Positions 57,315-64,000 of a DNA stretch of 64,000 nt are shown piece after piece. This stretch comes from Toxoplasma gondii ME49 (Eukaryota; Apicomplexa; Conoidasida; Eucoccidiorida; Sarcocystidae), in assembly GCF_000006565.2 (NCBI RefSeq), contig NC_031472.1:1730227-1794226 (forward strand), read 5' to 3'. Positions within the stretch are counted from its first letter, which is position 1. Each line of letters starts with the position of its first letter. The notes beneath the pieces are model-generated. The model saw only the letters and a program-made list of their open reading frames with translations, did no database searches and was not told the origin of the DNA. Made by a program: the position numbers and the translations under genes.

Positions 57315-58649
57315 ATGACTTATGTTTGGCGGGGGCATGCAGATCGTCCGATTGCATTTTCACCTAGCCCACCGATAGATGTCCTGCGGGAACTTGAGTT
57401 CCGCCTTGAGGACGACGGTGAGTTTGCATAGCAGTTTATCAATGTTCGTGTCTAGTGCGAGGCTTCTTCAGCAACAGCGTGTACGGTGCTGACTCTTGTG
57501 CTCCCCTTTGGCATGAATCAGCTGCCGGCTGACAGCAGTTCGCTCACTATGGACTGTGACGCCTTTCGAACAGTTCTACCGGCTGAATTTCACCGGCGGT
57601 TCTTGGTGAAGCAGGTCCGATCTGACGGTCGCTATTTTTTGACGTACAGACAGCCACGCATTTCGTCAAATACACTCACTAACTGTTGCGGTTCTGCCTC
57701 GGTGAGAGCGGGTAACAACTACTACCTGGCGGGAGTTCGGGGTGAGGTCGGCCCGCAAGTTGCCAAGGTATGCGCCAGTAGCATCAGACAACCTACGAAC
57801 TCTGCGTGTTCCGAAAGTTCAGAGAGCCTGCATCAGCCTCAGGATGAAACGTCAAACTCTTCGCCGGCAGGCCGAATTATCGTATCTGTCGAATTTCCAA
57901 GTATATGCGGAGCTGAGTTCTCTGATGGAGCGGGACCCAATACCAACGCTCACTTACTCATTTCGGGGGTCTTAACAGATCTCCTGAACTCCAATTCGGT
58001 TATTGACACCTCTCAGTTATTGCTGAGAGCCACTGAAGGAGAGGAAAACTCTGAGCTGGATGAAGACAAACTGCGGGGCGACGAGGACGGCGCACACTCT
58101 ACTGCTAGATCTGTACGCACGGAAGCTAAAATAGAACGATCCTTTGCTTGGCATCTGCATGTGCACGTCGTTTGTCTTGAGTACGACGGTAACCCGGTGG
58201 ACTTCTCTCTGTTGGCAGCTGTGGCCGCTCTTGAGAACACAGTGCTACCGGCTCTATGTTGGGACATGAAAGCTAAGTGGTGGAGGCAGTGGCGGCCTAC
58301 GGAAAGCAATCTTGCGATGCATGACCCCACACATCTCGAGAATCTGTCCCTTTTAAAAGAGAGGAAGCTTGTTTTGGCGAATAGGCCGTTAAGCGTCACG
58401 TTCTCGCACGTGATGTCCCAGTGGTGGGTGGTCGACCCGAGTCGAGAGGAAGAAAGTCTCGGATGTGGACTGTCAGTGATCTTTCTGAGAAATAGGTGGC
58501 ATGTTCTACGCGTAGGGGGACCTCCTGTGGCAGCGAGTGTCGTCAAACAGCTTCAGATGCAAGCGGGAGCAATAGTAGCCGGGGCAGATGCTGCACTAAC
58601 AAAAGCACTTCAAGGTGCGCATCATTGCGTGAATAGTGCTGCACTATAG
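57315..58649 (+). CDS. RRP43: Exosome complex subunit RRP43/EXOSC8 (two exons, about 424 aa)
   Basis: The main exon ends at 58649 and contains a diverged RNase PH domain in the RRP43 arrangement: FRTVLPAEFHRRFLVKQVRS with DGR, then GSASVRAGNNYYLAGVRGEV, then AWHLHVHVVCLEYDGNPVDF, LLAAVAALENTVLPAL and the late strand VTFSHVMSQWWVVDPSREEE. RRP43 is one of six ring subunits of the eukaryotic RNA exosome; the ring is catalytically dead and channels RNA to Rrp44/Rrp6. The ORF alone offers ATGs at 57513 (378 aa) and 57549. An upstream exon, 57315-57417 (MTYVWRGHADRPIAFSPSPP), ends in a GTGAGT donor and joins in phase across a 54- or 60-base intron (exon 2 at 57472 or 57478), adding about 46 residues. 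A roughly 120-residue Ser/Glu-rich insertion interrupts the domain. EXOSC8 is about 276 aa. The paralogues RRP42 and RRP45 fit less well. Confidence 0.87.
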
Positions 58650-59217
58650 GCCGTGAGAATGCATGTTTCGCCAAGCCAATGTGTCGTATGCAGGGTGTAT
58701 ACGGTTTTGGTTGTACAATGCTGTCAGGATATGCTGGTCCCTTGTAGAACACGCAGCCCTGGCACGTGGACTGGCGTTGTAAACAGTTTCTTTTTGTATT
58801 TGACGAAGCAACTGTTTGGGAGCAACTGATATGTCACGCTTTCTTTGAAAACCGCAACCGATCTGACAAGGTCATACCTGAAATAGGGAATAGAACGAGA
58901 CCTGTGCGGTTTTGCTTTAATTCCTGATGCAGGTGAACGGTGTCTCCAGTGGGCTTTTTGCAGAGAAGAGAAGGATGAAGGGCTTGCCTACTACAGAACT
59001 CTAGCTATGTTACACTCGTCGAGCAAACGCGACGTGCCGCCTTGCGAGTTTGAAATAGTGAAACCTTTGGCTAGCAGCTACCGCAGAAAGCGAGGCTTCA
59101 GTTTTCCCACTGTTATATCGCAAATGATATTTTGTAGCAATCGTACTCTGTCTAAATTTCCCCCTCAAAGTGTAATCGATGCTTTGCTTAACGGTTTTTT
59201 CGGCGTCTTTAGCCATC
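58650..59217. other. Spacer between two plus-strand genes
   Basis: About 570 bases with no coding segment; it should hold the RRP43 3' end and the next gene's promoter and leader. An in-frame ATG at 59179 belongs to the next gene's frame. Confidence 0.45.
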
Positions 59218-60564
59218 ATGGCCAGCAGAGCATTCGCAGCTGGTGAAGCAGCAGTACCTCTTGCACAGACCGGAAATTTCAGTGCCATTGCAGATGGCGG
59301 AGCAGTGCCACCACCGCTCTATCATATGCCGATGTACTCAATGCCATTGCAATTCTCTGACCTAGAGTCTAGGGCACCGTTACCCACTACATCAACAAAT
59401 ATCCCGGACGTAGGCCGTGCTTCTCAACCTGGCGGTGCATCACTTGAGATGTTGCGACAGTCGTCTTCTGACTATTTACACGCTGCCCCAACTAATGACC
59501 AGCAGCCCAGGAACTCCATATCTCCGGTAATAATTGACATGCCAGATGATTTTCCCGTTTATGACATTCGGAGGCCGGAGATAAAGCAAAACCAAGCGCC
59601 TATCCAACGTACCAAACGCTTCGAGTTAGGGGAAAATATTCCGATTACTTTCTCCTTAGAACAGGCCAAACTGCCCCCATCAGCTGACGGCACGTCAGCG
59701 CAGACCAAGCAGCGGTTGCAAGAAGGGAGAGATCAGACGGGATCACCTCCTGGATTCCATTCGGCCTCCCTGGGGGGGCCGCATTCTTCCCAAATGCACG
59801 GCCGAGCAGAAGCAGCAAATTCATCACAGTCTGCTGGACTGTCTTTACGACATTCATGGCTATTCTCTTCCACTCGAGAAAAACTGTTTGATGCAGTTGA
59901 ATTTATGAAAAGCACAGGGGGCGATCTCCAATACCCAGCACCCGTGGTTGTGAACCCGCCAGGCTACTTCGTTGACAAACCCTTGCTTCAGCCTGCTCAC
60001 AGCATTGGGACTCCCGAAATTCTTCATCGGAAACCCGAGCAAGCTTACCCCCCCTTCGTTCCTGCCCGAGAAACGCAGTTGTCAATTCATGGAGAGGGGA
60101 CCCATCTAGTACCAGATATCCATGAGCAGCTTTCCGGATCAGAACCAGCAGTGTCTGGCAGCATGGCGGCTCCTCAGCACAACGTATACGTACACGGCAA
60201 CAGTCTGGCCCCATCGCCACCCATCTGGGACATTCCTCTACCCAACGCAGATGCACCCTCCACCTATACGGCTAACGTGCCACAAGGTTACATTGTGGAA
60301 AAACCTCTCCTGTCTATCCGAGGAGCGAATCTAGCGTTTCCGTTGGCGGCAAGGGCGTACCAGTTTATGGTCCCACGTGCAGAGCTATTTATTGCATCAT
60401 CACGATACGCAGAGGAGTATCTGGACCTTGTCGCAGCTCTGTACTGCCTATTCCAAAAATGGCCCTGCAACAATGTGGAGGAGTTTGCCGTGCAGACACG
60501 ACTGCATCAGCGCAATGCGGCGACAAGCAGTTCACCACACCCTGAGGAAGCACTCCCTAGTTAG
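59218..60564 (+). CDS. Hypothetical protein with repeated KPLL motifs (449 aa)
   Basis: A single exon of 449 codons starts at an ATG in ideal context (ATCATGGCC). An in-frame ATG 39 bases upstream would add a hydrophobic leader (MLCLTVFSASLAI) and could give a signal peptide, but its context is poor. Residues about 240-255 read VVVNPPGYFVDKPLL and about 348-362 read TANVPQGYIVEKPLL; a more distant third copy, about 100-115, reads VIIDMPDDFPVYDIRRPEI. The VEKP-like elements recall the valine- and proline-rich repeats of alveolins, which form the inner membrane complex network, but the match is too short to assign. The rest is Pro/Gln/Ser rich; the C-terminal 90 residues (FPLAARAYQFMVPRAELFIA) look folded. 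Confidence 0.75.
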   Translation: MASRAFAAGEAAVPLAQTGNFSAIADGGAVPPPLYHMPMYSMPLQFSDLESRAPLPTTSTNIPDVGRASQPGGASLEMLRQSSSDYLHAAPTNDQQPRNSISPVIIDMPDDFPVYDIRRPEIKQNQAPIQRTKRFELGENIPITFSLEQAKLPPSADGTSAQTKQRLQEGRDQTGSPPGFHSASLGGPHSSQMHGRAEAANSSQSAGLSLRHSWLFSSTREKLFDAVEFMKSTGGDLQYPAPVVVNPPGYFVDKPLLQPAHSIGTPEILHRKPEQAYPPFVPARETQLSIHGEGTHLVPDIHEQLSGSEPAVSGSMAAPQHNVYVHGNSLAPSPPIWDIPLPNADAPSTYTANVPQGYIVEKPLLSIRGANLAFPLAARAYQFMVPRAELFIASSRYAEEYLDLVAALYCLFQKWPCNNVEEFAVQTRLHQRNAATSSSPHPEEALPS

Positions 60565-61107
60565 CGACAATATAGTTTTTGCACCCCTCTGTGGTTTGTC
60601 ATGTTGTTTTGAAAGAGACTATCTTTCTGCAAGGGATGCACTGAACTTGAAGCAACTATGGTAGTTTGTACGGAACTTTGAACTTCCCTTATCAGAAGAC
60701 AGTACAATGCAAACGGGTGCATGCGGTCTCTACGCCACAGGTGGCGGCTTAAAATGGGGTCAGGTCAGATTTCTATTGGCCGACGTGCACCCGGTTCAAC
60801 ATCAGTATCGGACAACCCTTGTGCTACTGTGGATCCGATGGCGACTGGTTGTTTCTGCCTGCATGTTTATCTGTGCAAATGACACTGTATTTTGTGGACA
60901 AAACGAACAGTTGTATGGTTTCTCTAGGGCTTGAAAAGGTGTCAATCCTTTTTCGCCTTCGCATGCACACGGGTGCTCCCAATCCCAGGGGCGTCGGGGT
61001 CTGTGCGTCCCTCGCGTGACTCGTCTGGTTTCCGCAGCGAATATCTCTATTGTTAAGAAAGCATCAGTTTTTTGCCGGCGGGCACAGCAGTAATCATTTC
61101 GGCTTGT
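60565..61107. other. Spacer between two plus-strand genes
   Basis: About 540 bases with no coding segment recognised. It should hold the 3' end of the preceding gene and the promoter of the next. Confidence 0.4.
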
Positions 61108-62756
61108 ATGATGGCGATGTCTTCGGGTGCCTCAGCCCTGCGGCTGGGCTGCCGGGCGGCACCAGCCTTTTTCTGCTTGAGCCACCGCCGCTTGATGTTC
61201 GCTGCAGCGCCACTGCAGTCATTCTCTGTGACAAACAAACAGTTCCATCCAGAGGGTCTTGAAGCTCAGGCTCCGCGTCCTCACCAGGGGTTGGACATGC
61301 GCAAAATCCACGACCACAAATGGATTAGCCCGTTCACAACTCGGGTTCCGCACAGGTCAGGTAGGGACTCCGAAGATCAAGTTGGTAGTTTTGTCAGTCG
61401 AAGCCTTTCCTCCATGTATTCCGATATCGGATCTGTTGCTCTGTTGTAGTCGTGGAGCCTTCCGTATTTTTCGAGGATCTACATGAGATTCGGACACAGT
61501 TGTAGAATGGCCCGCTAGGATGACAAGGAGTTAGCTGAATCATCTCCTGTCGTTGTAATTGTGTTCTCTGTAGTGTCTTGATGTAGTTGAGCACAGGGTA
61601 TTTGGGGCTGCGCCAGGTGACTGTTAGAAGCTGTAGCTCATTTACAGTAAACTGAGAGTCTGACGGAAAAGAGCTGATGGCGGCTGTACTAGAACAACGG
61701 GCACGGGCCAGTCCCGCAGCTCAAAGACGTACCGATAGGGTTTCGTGCATCTTAGTAAAAGCGAAGGTTATGTCCGTACACGCTCTTGGGCCTGAAAAGT
61801 TTCTCGTGAAATGGCGCAGCATCTTCTGTGTTTGCCTGTTCAGGCTACCAATATGACATTGGGAAATTGCCGTCGCTCCACGCGTGCACGCACGCTGAAA
61901 TAGCCTCCTTCTTCGACGTGGAGAATATGTTGCAGAAGTATACTCTGAAACAGATTGGCGTCATGATGATTCCAATGCTGAACTGGCTGCTCATGGTGAT
62001 CCTCAGCATTCTCTTGGTTGCTTGCCCGTTCCTTGGTTTCGTCTTCTACGAACAGCGGTTTGAGCCGGTGGAGCACCCTATGCCGCGCGACGAATATTTC
62101 AAGAACTTCAAGTGAGGAGAGAGACATCTCTGACGAAACCTGGTCCAGAGTCCTGTAGCCACCGTTGTACGACGCATGCGACCTACTTCAGTCACGCAAG
62201 CTGTCAGCGACGCCGTGAAGTGCATTGCCAATCTCGCTGGATAAAATTTCTCATCAAAATGTTTTCAGTGTTACGTCAGATATGCAGTATTCAAGTAGCC
62301 AAGGTGCATGCCGGGTCACTTTTCCCATAAATGTGAATACACATAGTGCGGATGGTGAACTGAGTGGTTCGAAGTGGAGCCAGAAAGGAAATAAATGTTG
62401 AAACCCACAATCGCAACCGTGTATGTAAATGGCATGAAGGTACATGTTTTGGAATGTCGAAATTCATGATTTCTGGGAGGAATTCGTTTCCACGGCACAC
62501 AATGTAGTGTCTCCCAGAACTACACAGCAGCATCGCATTATCGGATGCGTTTTTTGACGTTGATGGATGTTTCAGGGTCAGAAACGACTATTTTCGCAAT
62601 GTGTGCGGTTTTCTTCTCAGGTGGAACTATTGGGGAGGACACCTTGACCACCATGCTTTTGGTCAGTACTTGGAGGCAAGACGCACGAAGAAATGGAGGG
62701 AAACGGATGTTAACCCGGATGACTGGATCCCTCCCCAATACCGTGGTGCCCAGTAA
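61108..62756 (+). CDS. Mitochondrial membrane protein of unknown function (three exons, 218 aa)
   Basis: Exons are 61108-61360, 61844-62111 and 62621-62756; donors GTAGGG and GTGAGG, acceptors GCCTGTTCAG and TTCTTCTCAG, all phase-compatible. The second donor overlaps an in-frame TGA (AAG TGA GG), so a plain ORF reading would stop at 62115 and lose the last 45 residues. The N-terminal 50 residues are Arg/Ala/Ser rich and fit a mitochondrial leader. One long hydrophobic segment, about residues 130-155 (VMMIPMLNWLLMVILSILLV), is followed by an acidic turn (EHPMPRDEYFKNFKWNYW) and a conserved-looking soluble tail (HAFGQYLEARRTKKWRETDV, WIPPQYRGAQ). This is the look of a small accessory subunit of a respiratory complex or ATP synthase; several such subunits are unique to this phylum. 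The exact complex cannot be told from sequence alone. Confidence 0.78.
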
Positions 62757-63667
62757 AGAGGATGAGGTCACTGAAGTTATGGTTTAACGTCGTATGCTTC
62801 GCGATAGTACACGAGTTCTATCATACCGTAGACATCTGGGGGTGATGTGCCGGTCCTGCAACGTTTCTTGCTTGGCAAGAACAAACTGTACAGCTTCCCC
62901 AGTTTTTGGATGGGAGAAGCGGACACATTTGTGTATCGAACTTCCCCCAGTGAGTTCAATCTTTCAGGGGAAGACACGCGGTGGTACAGCATGTAGCTTT
63001 TCAGAAGAAAAGATTATATTCAAGAGTGTGCATCGTATGCCGACATTTCTTGGTTCTAGAATAAAAAAAAGTGTACACGGAATTGCGCGTGCGGTGTCCT
63101 GTTGCCTAGCGGGCGGTGTCCTGGTATTCTGCAACTGCAACCATTCTGACATGTCAACCTGGAGAAGGTGGCTGTGCTCTTTGGAGCAATGTGGGTTCTG
63201 TTACCAGGTAACAGCAAGCGTTCATTTGGTGTAAGGCCGATTGCAACTTACTTCAGCCTATTGACGGAGGGGGTCGGCAAGCCTGACTACGGTAATAATC
63301 GTGTAGTTGTAATACGTGTCGTCAAAACCGACCCAGGAAGCTCTGTAGGAGAAAACGGTGCAACTCCAGTTTTCATTGTGGTATTGAACGACACCCGAGC
63401 GCATTACAGCGCACCATATGAACTGCTGTTGCGGGCGCTACATTGCTAGACTTCGGTACACCATACAGGCGAAACTGGACTCAACGTTTCCCAAGGTGAT
63501 TTCGAGTTGGTATCATGCTTGTTCACGGAAACACTGTCGTCTTTACAGGTTTGACGCTGTTATCGGTGGCCTCTCTGAAAGGAAGTCGCACACGACGAGT
63601 CATTTCCACAGTTGCACTTTCAACACGGCTGGATAATTGAAAACAGAGGAATCTAAAATGTTATAGA
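62757..63667. other. Convergent spacer, no gene seen
   Basis: About 900 bases. Plus-strand frames at 62794-63234 and 63168-63449 lack an ATG start with good context and any domain. It likely contains two 3' untranslated regions. Confidence 0.35.
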
Positions 63668-63901
63668 TCAGTATAGTGCACCAGAGGGACAGCTACATCT
63701 TTTCAAGGAACGGACAATGCGCTGATAAAGCTTCGATATATTAATGAAGCCTGATAACACTGCCCACATCAGAATGTCCTTCTCTGCCTCAAAAAGCTGG
63801 TCTAATTCAGATCGGTAAGCAAATGGGTTCTCGAGCGATTCGAGGATCATTAGTCGAGACGGGTGTCGAATCAGCACAAGATGGACGAACTTAAACTGCA
63901 T
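63668..63901 (-). CDS. Possible terminal exon or small protein, right edge
   Basis: A 77-codon minus-strand frame reads LVLIRHPSRLMILESLENPF then SELDQLFEAEKDILMWAVLS and ends at TAA just before a run of stops. It starts at an ATG (ATGCAG) that also contains a possible acceptor. Upstream, an ATG at about 63988 opens MQELMEATGQCSSSK and a GTGAGG donor, which would need an intron of only about 41 bases to join. It may be the 3' end of a gene reaching past the window. No family recognised. Confidence 0.35.
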   Translation of the reverse strand: MQFKFVHLVLIRHPSRLMILESLENPFAYRSELDQLFEAEKDILMWAVLSGFINISKLYQRIVRSLKRCSCPSGALY

Positions 63902-64000
63902 CTAGACTCAAGTTAGACATGAGAGCTTTCCTCACGTGTTGAAATTTGGAGGAGCTGCACTGACCCGTCGCCTCCATGAGTTCTTGCATTGTAAACGGGG

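Noticed and set aside
62113..62115. TGA as the end of the mitochondrial membrane protein
   Set aside because: The same bases are part of a GTGAGG donor, and a phase-compatible, protein-like exon follows at 62621.

Overview
The window looks like nuclear DNA of a coccidian apicomplexan, probably of the Toxoplasma/Neospora/Sarcocystis group. The evidence is: spliced genes with GT-AG introns; two ribosomal proteins of bacterial/plastid type that start with a signal peptide followed by a long Ser/Arg-rich leader (the apicoplast import signature); several mitochondrial leaders; and a base composition near 50% GC. Gene models were built by hand from conserved residues, splice motifs and reading-phase agreement across introns. 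They are not backed by transcripts.

Layout, left to right. 0.2-2.2 kb (-): a 645-aa disordered protein of unknown function. 5.8-8.7 kb (+): a kinesin. 10.1-10.6 kb (-): a small protein resembling the MICOS subunit Mic10. 11.3-12.5 kb (-): a signal-peptide, TPM/MOLO1-like, single-anchor membrane protein in seven exons. 13.7-18.2 kb (-): an organellar Era-type GTPase in eleven exons. 18.5-19.4 kb (-): a four-exon small protein with a SNAP-25-like SNARE helix. 19.6-21.2 kb (-): an unrecognised multi-exon gene. 21.6-22.4 kb (+): a Prx5/AOP-type peroxiredoxin with a secretory leader. 24.5-31.9 kb (-): a seven-exon plastid-type ribosomal protein bS1 with a very long N-terminal extension. 33.3-34.7 kb (+): apicoplast ribosomal protein uS14, head to head with bS1.

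The second half holds two unrecognised three-exon genes (36.1-37.7 kb -, 40.0-41.6 kb +), a 960-aa alpha/beta-hydrolase whose nucleophile serine is missing (46.0-49.3 kb -), LSM7 (53.6-55.0 kb +), the exosome ring subunit RRP43/EXOSC8 (57.3-58.6 kb +), a 449-aa protein with a repeated KPLL motif (59.2-60.6 kb +), and a 218-aa mitochondrial-looking membrane protein whose last exon is hidden behind a splice donor that overlaps an apparent stop (61.1-62.8 kb +).

The genes are ordinary housekeeping loci and do not form an operon or an obvious pathway. A recurring theme is organelle biology: two apicoplast ribosomal small-subunit proteins side by side, an organellar small-subunit assembly GTPase (Era), a cristae-shaping candidate (Mic10-like) and a mitochondrial inner-membrane candidate. 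I found no mobile element, viral remnant, CRISPR array, rRNA or convincing tRNA. Large stretches (2.2-5.8, 42.4-46.0, 51.2-53.6, 55.0-57.3 kb) show no gene I can support.
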